Positions 51,730-60,877 of a stretch of DNA of 64,000 bases are shown here, piece after piece. The number at the start of each line of letters is the position of its first letter. Position 1 is the stretch's first letter. The notes beneath the pieces were generated by a model. The model saw nothing but the letters and a program-made list of their open reading frames with translations, ran no database searches and was not told the DNA's origin. The stretch is taken from contig JAKVNF010000003.1 of NCBI GenBank assembly GCA_022483465.1, positions 536,001 to 600,000 on the forward strand, read 5' to 3'. The DNA comes from Lachnospiraceae bacterium (GTDB taxonomy: Bacteria; Bacillota; Clostridia; Lachnospirales; Lachnospiraceae). The position numbers were made by a program, and so were the translations under genes.

Positions 51730-53112
51730 ATGAGAAAAATCCCGGCACTCTGGTGCCTTCTGCTCCTTTTCCCCGCCCTGCTCCTTGCAGGGTGCGCATG
51801 GGAAAAGGCGCCGGCGGCGCCCGTTTCCCTTATGATCTGGCACGTCTACGGCGAGCAGACCGATTCCCCATTAAACCGCATGATTGAGGATTTCAATGAG
51901 ACGGAAGGCGCGGAAAAGGGGATCCGCGTCGAGGTGACCTCCGTGTCCAACACCAACGTGATCCACGATGCCGTGCTTGCCGCCGAGAGCGGCCAGCCGG
52001 GTGCTGGAGATCTGCCGGATCTCTTTGTCTCGTATCCAAAGACCGTGCTTGCCATGCAGGATGCCTCGATCCTCGCGAATTACGAGGACTATCTGTCAGA
52101 GGAGGAGCTCTCCTCCTTCATTCCCTCGTTTCTGGAGGAGGGCTATGTAGACGGAAGGCTTGTCATCCTCCCGGTGGCAAAGTCCACCGAGATCCTCTTT
52201 CTGAACCAGACCGCATACGACGCATTCTCGGAGGAGACGGGTGCCCGGCGCGAAGATCTTGCGACCTGGGAGGGGCTCTTTCGGCAGGCGCAGCAGTACT
52301 ATGCCTGGACCGACGCAAAGACGCCGGACACGCCGCTTGACGGAAAGGCCTTTTTCGTCCACGACTACCACTTCGACTACTTTCAGGTCGGCACAGAATC
52401 GCTCGGGGAGGACTTCTTTGACGGCGATGGCCTTGCCTTTGGCCCCGCCTTCCACGAGGTCTTTGTTCCCTATGCAAGGGCTGCGATCTCCGGCGGGCTG
52501 TGGCTCGGCGACGGATACGCAACAGAGCCCCTCCGCACCGGGGATGCGATCTGCGCGGCGGCCTCCTCCGCAGGCGTTCTCTACTACAGCGACGTCATCA
52601 CAAGCGAGGACAACACCTCGGAGCAGATCACCTTCTCCGCGATGCCCTGTCCCGTCTTTGAGGACGGCAGGAAGCTGGTGATGCAGCGGGGTGCCGGCAT
52701 CTGCCTTGTGAAGTCGGAGAAAGCAAGGGAAGAGGCTGCCGTTGCGTTCCTCTCCTGGCTCACAGACCCCTCCCGAAACGTGGACTTTGTGACAAAGGCC
52801 GGCTACATGCCGGTAAAGACGCAGTCCTTTTCGTACCTCGGCGATGCCATCGGAGACCTCTCGGATCCCAAATACGTGGCCATGTATCAGGCCCTTCTGA
52901 AGACCCAGAAGGACTACAGCTACTACACGACGCCGCAGCTGGATTCGTACCTCACTCTGGAAACCGCATTCGAGAAGAACATCCGCCAGGTGATGCGAAG
53001 TGCCAGAAAGCAGTACATCAGCCAGGGCGCGGATCCCGCGGTGCTGGACCTTCTCGTGGAGGACTCCTATACGTCGTTCCTGTCTGTCATGCAGCGGGGA
53101 ACATCCAACTGA
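51730..53112 (+). CDS. Extracellular solute-binding lipoprotein (family 1 type)
   Basis: The 460-residue protein has a lipoprotein signal (LLLLFPALLLAGCAW, Cys22) and a periplasmic-binding fold typical of sugar-binding proteins: LMIWHVYGEQTDS, DLFVSYPKTVL, GRLVILPVAKSTEILFLN, GAGICLVKSEKAREEAAVAFLSWL. No ABC permease or ATPase gene is near. Its position between a receiver-like gene and a membrane LuxR gene suggests ligand capture for sensing rather than uptake. Confidence 0.82.
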   Translation: MRKIPALWCLLLLFPALLLAGCAWEKAPAAPVSLMIWHVYGEQTDSPLNRMIEDFNETEGAEKGIRVEVTSVSNTNVIHDAVLAAESGQPGAGDLPDLFVSYPKTVLAMQDASILANYEDYLSEEELSSFIPSFLEEGYVDGRLVILPVAKSTEILFLNQTAYDAFSEETGARREDLATWEGLFRQAQQYYAWTDAKTPDTPLDGKAFFVHDYHFDYFQVGTESLGEDFFDGDGLAFGPAFHEVFVPYARAAISGGLWLGDGYATEPLRTGDAICAAASSAGVLYYSDVITSEDNTSEQITFSAMPCPVFEDGRKLVMQRGAGICLVKSEKAREEAAVAFLSWLTDPSRNVDFVTKAGYMPVKTQSFSYLGDAIGDLSDPKYVAMYQALLKTQKDYSYYTTPQLDSYLTLETAFEKNIRQVMRSARKQYISQGADPAVLDLLVEDSYTSFLSVMQRGTSN

Positions 53113-53134
53113 CAGAAGAAGAAAGGCGGGGCAA

Positions 53135-54694
53135 ATGGAAAATCAGTCTTGTGTTCTGACCCTTACCACTGCAGGCAAAACCATCCGGCAGGGGGTGGCA
53201 ATGCGGAAGAAGCTCCTTTCGTACTGGATTCTCACAGTGCTCCTTGTGTTCGCCCTGTTTCTTGCGGTTCTGTCCCTGACCGGGGTGTTTTCCCACCCCG
53301 CAAGGAGGCTCCATCAGGACCTTGCCGTGAGTCTTGCAGACACCGGATCCGATGTGACCGGGCACTTTGACACCCTTGAGGCAAGAAGTATCCAGCTCTC
53401 GCGCAAAACCTCCGAGGAGCTTGGCAGTGTCCTGGAACCGGGAGAGCGCATCCGGAGTCTGAATGACCGGCAGGAAGCACTCCAGGCGCTGGAAAAGACG
53501 CTGCTCCCTTCGCTCGAATCGATCCTTCGGACCGGGCAGTGCAGCGGCGTCTTTCTGATTCTCGATGCCACCGTCAACACCAAGGCACCCAATGCTTCGC
53601 ACTCGAGAAGCGGCCTGTACCTTCGCTGCCAGGGTCTCTATGCGGCAAATCCGGTGAATCAGAGCATCACCTGCTACCGGGGCTTTGCAAGTGCTGCCCG
53701 CTCCGCGGGAATCGAGCTGCACAACCGCTGGAATCCCGAGTTTGACATCGATTCCCTTCCCGGCTTTTCCGCCCTGATGGGGCAGAACATCTCCTCGCTC
53801 TCCGGGAGCCTCTTCTGGACAAGAGGGCTTACGATCCCGGGCACCTGGGAGAACGTCCTGCTTCTGTGCGTTCCGGTCACCCTGGGAGACGGCACCGTCT
53901 GCGGCCTGTGCGGCATCGAGATCAGTGCGCTGTACTTTCGGCTCTCGTACCCCGCAAAGGAGGGGGAGTTTGGAAACCGCATCACCGCCCTTTGCTTTTC
54001 GGAGGACGGGGCTCTCTCCCTGAAAGGCGGAATGATCGGCAGGCAGGAGGGAAGCGCCGTTGACACGGAGCAGGACCTTGCGGAAGAAAAGGGCCAATAT
54101 TTCAGCACCTTCACCGCGCAGGATGCCGCCTACGCAGGGCTTGAAAAGAGCCTTCCCTTCCGCACGCTGGACGGGAGCACGATGACGCTCGCCGTACTGG
54201 TGCCCCTGGAGGGCTACCGGTACGCGGCGGCAAAAAACACCATCACCTGGGTGGCAGGGTCTGCTGCCATCCTCGCTGCCATGCTCCTTCTTGGCCTTCT
54301 CTTTACGGGAAGGTTTGTGCGCCCGATTGAAAAGCGCCTGCAGACTGCAAAACAGGACGGAGGCACCTGCGGGATCCTGGAGATCGATGCGCTGCTGGAG
54401 GCCATGCAGGCAGGAAACAGCGAGGGGCTCCCGCCAAAGGTCGCGTCCTTCCTGGATGAATTCCGGGACAGGGTAAAGACGCTGACGCCCATGGAGCGGA
54501 CGGTCCTGCAGTACTACATCGACGGATACGGCATTGAGGAGATTGCAGCAAAGGCCTTTATCAGCGTCAACACCGTCAAAAAGCACAACACCAACTTAAA
54601 CCGGAAGCTTGGCGTCTCCACAAGGGAGGAGCTCCGGGTCTACATCGAGATCTTCCGCAGGAGCGGAAGAATCGACGAGATCTCCTATCCCTGA
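53135..54694 (+). CDS. Membrane-anchored LuxR-type regulator, paralogue of 41346-42866
   Basis: The 519-residue protein has an N-terminal membrane segment (LSYWILTVLLVFALFLAVLS), a Cache-like outside domain of about 280 residues (CSGVFLILDATVN, SRSGLYLRCQG, GTVCGLCGIEIS), a second membrane segment (WVAGSAAILAAMLLLGLLF) and a LuxR HTH (LTPMERTVLQYYIDGYGIEE, ISVNTVKKHNTNLNRKLG). It could read a signal outside and act on DNA directly. An ATG at 53201 has an even better ribosome binding site and would give a tidier N-terminus. It starts 22 bases after the solute-binding gene. Confidence 0.82.
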   Translation: MENQSCVLTLTTAGKTIRQGVAMRKKLLSYWILTVLLVFALFLAVLSLTGVFSHPARRLHQDLAVSLADTGSDVTGHFDTLEARSIQLSRKTSEELGSVLEPGERIRSLNDRQEALQALEKTLLPSLESILRTGQCSGVFLILDATVNTKAPNASHSRSGLYLRCQGLYAANPVNQSITCYRGFASAARSAGIELHNRWNPEFDIDSLPGFSALMGQNISSLSGSLFWTRGLTIPGTWENVLLLCVPVTLGDGTVCGLCGIEISALYFRLSYPAKEGEFGNRITALCFSEDGALSLKGGMIGRQEGSAVDTEQDLAEEKGQYFSTFTAQDAAYAGLEKSLPFRTLDGSTMTLAVLVPLEGYRYAAAKNTITWVAGSAAILAAMLLLGLLFTGRFVRPIEKRLQTAKQDGGTCGILEIDALLEAMQAGNSEGLPPKVASFLDEFRDRVKTLTPMERTVLQYYIDGYGIEEIAAKAFISVNTVKKHNTNLNRKLGVSTREELRVYIEIFRRSGRIDEISYP

Positions 54695-54710
54695 GACGGG
54701 CCTTTCCCCC

Positions 54711-54757
54711 TACTACCGGGTAGTATTTCCTCTCCTGACGGGAAAGTTACTACCGGG
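54711..54757. promoter_or_regulatory. Palindromic operator candidate with a second half-site
   Basis: TACTACC-G-GGTAGTA (54711-54725) is a perfect 7-1-7 inverted repeat. ACTACCGGG occurs again at 54749-54757. They lie after the LuxR regulator gene and before a lipoprotein gene, where a regulator such as this LuxR protein could bind. Confidence 0.45.
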
Positions 54758-54868
54758 GGCCATTCTGATCCCGCCGCCATCATGATACACAGAAGGAGAA
54801 GCAAACAGAAAGGCAAAAGACAGCGGCCAGGACATGGAAGCTGTCCCAGATGGGGAAAGGAGTCAGAG

Positions 54869-55500
54869 ATGAAAAGAAAGAGCAGTGCGTGGAAAAGGAT
54901 TCTGGTCATGCTTGCGGTACCGGTGATGGGCGCTGCCCTCACCGCCTGCGGTGCAAAGGGGAGCGGAAACGCCGCCGGCACAGAGCAGGTCAAAGAGACG
55001 CCGCAGGAGGATGGAAGCTACCTTCTGTATGAGATAACCGATGATGGCGAGACCTACGACAGGGCGATGCTTGTGAGCATGGATATGGGGTCCTGTGCCT
55101 TGGTTCTGGAGGAGGACGGCACCGGGTGGATGGATATGGATGAGAGGGAAACCCTCACCTGGAAGGACGGCGTGATCACGCTTGACAGCGACAGCACAAA
55201 GTGTCCCTACGAGCTCTCAGAGGACACCATCACCCTGACCGAGGACTCCGGCACCGTCACCACCTTCATGAGGGCCGATGCCCTTCCTGAGGAGTAGAGT
55301 GATGCCGCGGCGACCGAAGAAGAAGCGGTCTCCTTCCTCCCGGAGGAGATAGAAGGCGCCTCGGATCTGTACGAGGAGACCGCTTCCGAGAAAGAGACGG
55401 ATTTTCAGCGCTGCTGGAACGGTGACTGGTACGGCTGAGGCGGCTCGTTCTCTGCCCCCGGCGAAGTGCCGGATGAGGAGATGGAAAAACAGAAAGCCGC
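54869..55500 (+). pseudogene. Lipoprotein gene with in-frame stop codons
   Basis: The first 142 codons (54869-55297) encode a lipoprotein (LAVPVMGAALTACGAKG) with an acidic mature part (YLLYEITDDGETYDRAMLVS), ending at TAG. The same frame continues without a shift: SDAAATEEEAVSFLPEE, then RCWNGDWYG, TGA, and GGSFSAPGEVPDEEM. WNGDWYGW-type motifs occur in clostridial lipoproteins, so both stops look like nonsense mutations in a longer protein. The short product could still be made. Function unknown. Confidence 0.6.
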
Positions 55501-55529
55501 AGACGCAGGGACCCAGAGAGGAGGTTTGT

Positions 55530-57218
55530 ATGAAGAGAGCCATTGCTGTTCTCATCGCCTGCATGATGAGCACTGCCCTTTCGGCCTGCGCCGGAGCGCC
55601 AAAGGAGGCAGCGGAGGCTGTCACGGATCATCAGAACACAGAGGAGACCAAAGCCTCCGGCACAGAGTCTTCTGCGGAGGCCAAAGCGCCGGCAGAAGCG
55701 CCGGCAGAGGAAACTCTTTTGAAAGCGACAGAGGCCTTCCCTGTCGACAAAAAGAAGGAAGCAAAAGAAAAAGCCTCCCTCCCGGAACTGGAAGTTACGC
55801 GCCACGTCGTTACGCTTGACAATCTGGGAGACACCGCATTTGAGGGGACGTATTCCGAGGCAGTCCTTACGGATGCGTGTGAAAAAATCTATCCTGCGCT
55901 CTCGGAATCCATCCGATTCGCCTGTGTGAGCGCTGCGGCAGAAGTGGAGCTTGCCCTTGCTACGACCGCGCAGGACATCGAGGAATACGGATATGACGGC
56001 GGTGCGTACGCGTACAACACATCGCTCTCCATCACAAGAGCGGACCGTAGGATCATGAGCCTGTGTTTTACCTGCCAGTCCTTTTTTGGAGGGTTCCACC
56101 CGAGTCATCTCTATTTCCCCTGCAATTTCGATGCCGCAACCGGGGAGGAGATCCGCGCAGGCACTGTCATCAGGGACATGGACGGCTTCCTTGAGGCACT
56201 CGGGGAAGTGCTTTGGGAGGAAGGAAGCTTTGCGGACATGAGCCAAAAGGAGCTCTCGGATTCCATCCGGCAGAACATCGACGCGCAGACCCTGCTCTAC
56301 GGCCTTGGGGAAGATGCCTTCCTCGTGTACCTCGACGATTACGCGCCTGGGTCTTATGCGCAGGGCCTCCATATCGCAGAGCTCCCCTTTTCGGAGTACG
56401 GAGATCTCTTCAACACGGCGTACACAGAAGCGGATCCGGACATGGACCTTTCTTCCCAGATCCAATATCTGCCTGACATGGAAGAGCCGCACGACATCAG
56501 CGAATATCTCACCGAGGGATACGGCTACCGTGAGACGGACGATGAAATCTTCGTGGTGGAGAACCCGGGCTGGAAGCGGTATGTGAGTGACAGCGCCTGG
56601 CCCACCGGGTATCAGCCGCCGCTCACGAAGATCTCAGAGGAGAGCTGTTTTGCAGAGGACTGGTATTCCGGGTACGGCATGACAGTCCCGACGCTCTCCA
56701 GGTACGCAGACGGGTACACCTACATTCCCCTGGACAGTCCCGCAACGTCAATCCGGCTCGTCGATGATGCGGGAAATGGAAAGATTTTTGACTTCTCGCA
56801 GTTTGTCACCCCGAAGGATGCGGACTGGAGCAACCCGTTTTCGGACTATACGGAGGAATCCATCCTCTATGCCCTCGAGGATCAGGGGGTCCTCTACGTG
56901 AGCATCGGACACAGAACCTACGCAAACGCCGCGCCCTCAACGGGATTCCTGCTTGCCGTGGACATGGAGGACGGGAGTGTCCTGTGGATGAGCGATCCCC
57001 AGGTCGCAAACGCGCAGTCCTTTGTCAGGATCTACGACAGCATCGTCTGCGGCTACGGCTTTTCCGCTGAGGATGACTACATCTACATCCTCGACATCGG
57101 CGATGGGCACACCGCAGGCAGGATCCGCGTGAAGACCGCCCCCAAGCTCTTCACGCTCCTTGGCAGCTATCTCTACGTTGCCTGCTATGATACGGGATAT
57201 GTGTACCGGTACCAGTAA
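55530..57218 (+). CDS. Secreted lipoprotein, DUF3298/RsiV-like
   Basis: The 562-residue protein has a lipoprotein signal (VLIACMMSTALSACAG, Cys20), an Ala/Glu-rich linker, and a central part resembling DUF4163/DUF3298 domains (YNTSLSITRADRRIMSLCF, HPSHLYFPCNFDAATGEEI, GSFADMSQKELSDSIRQNI). The C-terminal 200 residues look like a small beta-propeller (GFLLAVDMEDGSVLW, YIYILDIGDGHTAGRI). Function unknown. ATG follows GAGAGGAGG. Confidence 0.7.
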   Translation: MKRAIAVLIACMMSTALSACAGAPKEAAEAVTDHQNTEETKASGTESSAEAKAPAEAPAEETLLKATEAFPVDKKKEAKEKASLPELEVTRHVVTLDNLGDTAFEGTYSEAVLTDACEKIYPALSESIRFACVSAAAEVELALATTAQDIEEYGYDGGAYAYNTSLSITRADRRIMSLCFTCQSFFGGFHPSHLYFPCNFDAATGEEIRAGTVIRDMDGFLEALGEVLWEEGSFADMSQKELSDSIRQNIDAQTLLYGLGEDAFLVYLDDYAPGSYAQGLHIAELPFSEYGDLFNTAYTEADPDMDLSSQIQYLPDMEEPHDISEYLTEGYGYRETDDEIFVVENPGWKRYVSDSAWPTGYQPPLTKISEESCFAEDWYSGYGMTVPTLSRYADGYTYIPLDSPATSIRLVDDAGNGKIFDFSQFVTPKDADWSNPFSDYTEESILYALEDQGVLYVSIGHRTYANAAPSTGFLLAVDMEDGSVLWMSDPQVANAQSFVRIYDSIVCGYGFSAEDDYIYILDIGDGHTAGRIRVKTAPKLFTLLGSYLYVACYDTGYVYRYQ

Positions 57219-57268
57219 CAACGTTTTCAAATATACAGCGAACCACCACAATTCAGGAGGAGGAAGTT

Positions 57269-58120
57269 ATGGGACTGTTTGACAAGAAATACTGCGATGT
57301 GTGCGGAGAGAAGATCGGGCTCCTTGGAAACCGGAAGCTCGAGGACGGGAACCTGTGCAAGAGCTGTGCATCGAAGCTCTCACCCTGGTTCTCGGAACGC
57401 AGAAAGAGCACGGTGGAGGAGATCAAAGAGCAGCTCGCCTACCGGGAGGAAAACCAGGAGAAAGTTGCGGCGTTCCATGCAACCCGCACCCTTGGGAGTG
57501 ACACAAAAGTGATCCTGGATGAGGATGCCGGCACCTTCATGGTGGCACGGAGCAGAAATATCAGGGAGGAGAATCCGGATGTGCTCTCCTTCTCGGATGT
57601 GACAGGGTGCAATCTCGACATCGATGAGGACAGGACGGAGATCCAGTACCGGGACAAAGAGGGAAAACGCCAGAGCTTCAACCCGAGGCGCTATGCCTAC
57701 GCCTATGACTTCTACATCACCATCCACGTGAACAACCCATATTTCAATGAAATCCGCTTCCAGCTGAACAGCTCCCGCGTTGACAACAACGAGCAGACGC
57801 TCCTCGACTCCCCGCAGGCGATGCCGGGGCATAGAGGCGCGGTTCCCGCAGGAAGGCCGGGCCCCATGCGGCCGCAGATGATGGGTGGAAGGGATCTCAC
57901 CTCCAACCGGGAGGAAGTGCGCTCGAGCGTCGAGTACCGGCAGTATGAGGAGATGGGGCAGGAGATCCGGGACGCCCTCCTCCAGGTAAGGCAGAATGCG
58001 CGGGACTCTGCCGCTGCGGCCGCCGCACCAAAGAGCGCCGTGACCTGCCCGTACTGCGGTGCGACCACCGTGCCGGATGCTTCCGGAAGGTGCGAGTACT
58101 GCGGCGGCGCGATCGGATAA
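57269..58120 (+). CDS. DUF4428 protein with two zinc ribbons
   Basis: The 283-residue protein begins with a DUF4428 zinc ribbon (YCDVCGEKIGLLGNRKLEDG, then CKSCASKL), has a PH-like beta-rich middle (DEDAGTFMVARSRNIREENP, RYAYAYDFYITIHVNNPYF), and ends with a second ribbon (CPYCGATTVPDASGRCEYCG). Such proteins often lie with SPFH and TPM genes. ATG follows AGGAGGAGG. It starts the membrane-stress-like operon with about 50-base gaps. Confidence 0.82.
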   Translation: MGLFDKKYCDVCGEKIGLLGNRKLEDGNLCKSCASKLSPWFSERRKSTVEEIKEQLAYREENQEKVAAFHATRTLGSDTKVILDEDAGTFMVARSRNIREENPDVLSFSDVTGCNLDIDEDRTEIQYRDKEGKRQSFNPRRYAYAYDFYITIHVNNPYFNEIRFQLNSSRVDNNEQTLLDSPQAMPGHRGAVPAGRPGPMRPQMMGGRDLTSNREEVRSSVEYRQYEEMGQEIRDALLQVRQNARDSAAAAAAPKSAVTCPYCGATTVPDASGRCEYCGGAIG

Positions 58121-58178
58121 CAGGGATCCCCAAAAGAGAGGATCCTGCAGCAGACAGGTATAAAGGAGGAGACAGGTT

Positions 58179-59456
58179 ATGGGACTGATCAAGGCAGCAC
58201 TCGGCGCAGCAGGCGGCGTACTGGCAGATCAATGGAAGGAGTATTTCTACTGCGAGGCACTCCCCGCAGACACCCTGGCGGTCAAGGGGAAAAAGCGCAG
58301 TTCGGGGCGCTCTTCCAACACCCGGGGGAGTGAGAACATCATCTCAAACGGATCCGTGATCGCGGTGGCGGACGGACAGTGCATGCTCATCGTGGACCAG
58401 GGAAAGGTCGCAGAGATATGCGCAGAGCCTGGAGAATTCACCTACGATTCCTCCACAGAGCCCTCCGTGTTCACGGGAGAGCTCGGGGATTCCGTAAAGG
58501 CCGTCTTCGGTGAGATCGGAAAGCGGTTCACCTTCGGCGGAGAGGCGCCGAAGGACCAGCGCGTCTACTACTTCAACATCAAGGAGATCATCGGAAACAA
58601 GTACGGGACCGCATCCCCTGTTCCGTTCCGTGTGGTGGATCAGCGGGCGGGAATCGACATCGACATCAGCATCCGGTGCTTCGGGGAGTACAGCTACCGG
58701 GTGACCGACCCGATTCTGTTCTACACAAACGTGTGCGGGAACGTGGAGCGGGACTACAAGAGGGACCTCATCGACAGCCAGTTAAAGACAGAGCTCCTTA
58801 CCGCCCTGCAGCCCGCCTTTGCAAGGATCTCCGAGCAGGGCATCCGCTATTCGGCGCTTCCCGGCCATACGGAGGAGATCGCAGAAGCGCTCAACGACAT
58901 CCTGAGCAAGAAGTGGAAGAACCTTCGAGGCATCGAGATCGTCTCGTTCGGCGTCTCCTCCGTGAAGGCAAGCGAAGAAGACGAGCAGATGATCAAGGAC
59001 CTTCAGAAGAATGCGGCCTACACGAATCCGAACCTTGCGGCGGCAACGCTGGTCGGTGCCCAGGCCGATGCGATGAAGGCGGCAGCCGCAAACAGGGGCG
59101 GTGCGATGACGGGATTCATGGGCATGAACATGGCCATGAACGCGGGCGGCGTAAACGCACAGAACCTCTACGCGATGGGAGCGCAGGCGCAGCAGCAGGC
59201 GCCTCAGAGGAGCTGGAACCAGGCCCCCGCTCCCTCACAGCAGACACAGGGCAGCAGCGCCCAGGGCTGGACCTGTCCCACCTGCGGTGCCCTGAACCAG
59301 GGAAAGTTCTGCATGGAGTGCGGAACGAAGAAGCCCGCCGGCGCGCCCCTCTATAAGTGCGACAAGTGCGGCTGGATGCCGCCGGATCCGACCCATCCGC
59401 CGAAGTTCTGCCCCCAGTGCGGGGATCCCTTCAACGACGGGGATATCCAGGGCTGA
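58179..59456 (+). CDS. SPFH-domain protein with C-terminal zinc ribbons (YdjI-like)
   Basis: The 425-residue protein has an SPFH/virion-core-like domain (about 30-290; FYCEALPADTLAVKGK, ISIRCFGEYSYRVTDP), a Gln/Ala-rich linker and two C-terminal zinc ribbons (CPTCGALNQGKFCMECG, CDKCGWMPPD then CPQCGDPF). It matches the layout of B. subtilis YdjI, which works with YdjG and YdjH at the membrane. Those neighbours are present here. Confidence 0.88.
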   Translation: MGLIKAALGAAGGVLADQWKEYFYCEALPADTLAVKGKKRSSGRSSNTRGSENIISNGSVIAVADGQCMLIVDQGKVAEICAEPGEFTYDSSTEPSVFTGELGDSVKAVFGEIGKRFTFGGEAPKDQRVYYFNIKEIIGNKYGTASPVPFRVVDQRAGIDIDISIRCFGEYSYRVTDPILFYTNVCGNVERDYKRDLIDSQLKTELLTALQPAFARISEQGIRYSALPGHTEEIAEALNDILSKKWKNLRGIEIVSFGVSSVKASEEDEQMIKDLQKNAAYTNPNLAAATLVGAQADAMKAAAANRGGAMTGFMGMNMAMNAGGVNAQNLYAMGAQAQQQAPQRSWNQAPAPSQQTQGSSAQGWTCPTCGALNQGKFCMECGTKKPAGAPLYKCDKCGWMPPDPTHPPKFCPQCGDPFNDGDIQG

Positions 59457-59509
59457 GGCAGCAGACCGCAGAACATCCGGAAACCCCGGAAGAAGGAGGT
59501 TCCGTACCG

Positions 59510-60634
59510 ATGGCAGAACAGGTTCTGGAATACAAGTGTCCCGCCTGTACGGGGCCTCTTCATTTTGACAGTGAGAGCGGAAAGCTTACATGCGACTACT
59601 GCGGCTCCTCCTACACGGTGGAGGAGATTGAAGCGCGCTATGGCAAAAAGCAGGAGGAGGCAGAGAACGCTTTTTCGAAGGCAGCAAAGGAGCCCTCCTG
59701 GGATACCTCCTCCCTGCAGGAGGACTGGGGTGAGGACGGTGCGAAGATGAAAATGTACACCTGTCCCTCCTGCGGCGCGCAGATCCTCTGCGAAGAGACC
59801 ACCGCCGCCACAAGCTGTCCCTACTGCGGCAATAACACCATCGTGCCGGGGCAGTTCGAAGGCATCCTGAAGCCGGACTTTGTCCTGCCCTTTCAGCTGG
59901 ATAAGGATGCCGCCATCGCGGCCTTAAAGCGCCACTGCAGGAGAAAGTTTCTGCTCCCCCGCAGCTTCACTGCGGAAAACCACCTGGAGGAGATCAAAGG
60001 CATCTACGTGCCGTTCTGGCTCTTTGATGCCGACGCGGATGCGGACTGCTATTACCACGCGACCCGCTCCCATTCCCACACGGAAGGGGACTACCGCGTG
60101 ACGGTCACGGAGCACTTTGACGTGCGGCGAAGCGGCAGCATGCAGTTCTCGCACATCCCGCCCGACGGCTCCAAAAAGATGCCCGATGACTACATGGATT
60201 CCATCGAGCCCTTTGACTATGGGGCGTTAAAGCCCTTCTCCATCGCCTATCTTCCTGGATACCTCGCGGACAAGTACGATGTCAGCGCAGATGCCTGCAT
60301 GGCAAGGGTGGATACCCGCATGAAAAACGCTGCTGCGGAGAGGCTGCGGCGCGAGGTCACAGGATACGAGACGGTCGCCTCCGCGGGGGCTGACATCCGC
60401 CTGCGGCACAAAGAGGTGCACTACACCCTCCTTCCCGTCTGGACGCTCCGCACGAAGTGGCAGAATGAGGACTACCTCTTCATGATGAACGGGGAGACGG
60501 GAAAGATGGTGGGAAATCTTCCCGTCTCCATGGCAAAGGCAGGTGCGCTCTTTGCCGTCCTTGCCGCCGCTCTGTGTGCCCTGTTTTTAAAGACGGGACT
60601 TGGGCAGTTCCTGGCGAAGATCTTCTTTGCCTGA
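59510..60634 (+). CDS. TFIIB-type zinc-ribbon membrane protein (YdjG-like)
   Basis: The 374-residue protein has two zinc ribbons (CPACTGPLHFDSESGKLTCDYCG and CPSCGAQILC...CPYCGN), a long beta-rich region with YVPFWLFDADADADCYYHA, and one C-terminal membrane segment (AGALFAVLAAALCALFL). It resembles B. subtilis YdjG. ATG follows AGAAGGAGG. The next gene, a TPM protein, starts 19 bases later. Confidence 0.86.
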   Translation: MAEQVLEYKCPACTGPLHFDSESGKLTCDYCGSSYTVEEIEARYGKKQEEAENAFSKAAKEPSWDTSSLQEDWGEDGAKMKMYTCPSCGAQILCEETTAATSCPYCGNNTIVPGQFEGILKPDFVLPFQLDKDAAIAALKRHCRRKFLLPRSFTAENHLEEIKGIYVPFWLFDADADADCYYHATRSHSHTEGDYRVTVTEHFDVRRSGSMQFSHIPPDGSKKMPDDYMDSIEPFDYGALKPFSIAYLPGYLADKYDVSADACMARVDTRMKNAAAERLRREVTGYETVASAGADIRLRHKEVHYTLLPVWTLRTKWQNEDYLFMMNGETGKMVGNLPVSMAKAGALFAVLAAALCALFLKTGLGQFLAKIFFA

Positions 60635-60877
60635 GTAAGAGGAGGACGACGCCATGAGAAAGGGCATTCATTTCCTGGTTTTGCTGGCCGCGGCTCTGCT
60701 TTTGTTCTCCCTCCCGGTAAGGGCGTCGGATTTTGAGGACGACAGGCTGGACTTTGTCACCGACGAGGCGGGACTTCTTACGGACGAGGAGTGGACAGCG
60801 CTGGAGACGCGGGCAGAGGAGCTCTCCACGGAGTATGCCTGCGGCATCTACGTCATCACGGTGGATGATTTTCGAAA

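Noticed and set aside
51730-53112. Solute-binding gene as part of a complete ABC importer
   Set aside because: No permease or ATPase gene lies in the surrounding 20 kb.
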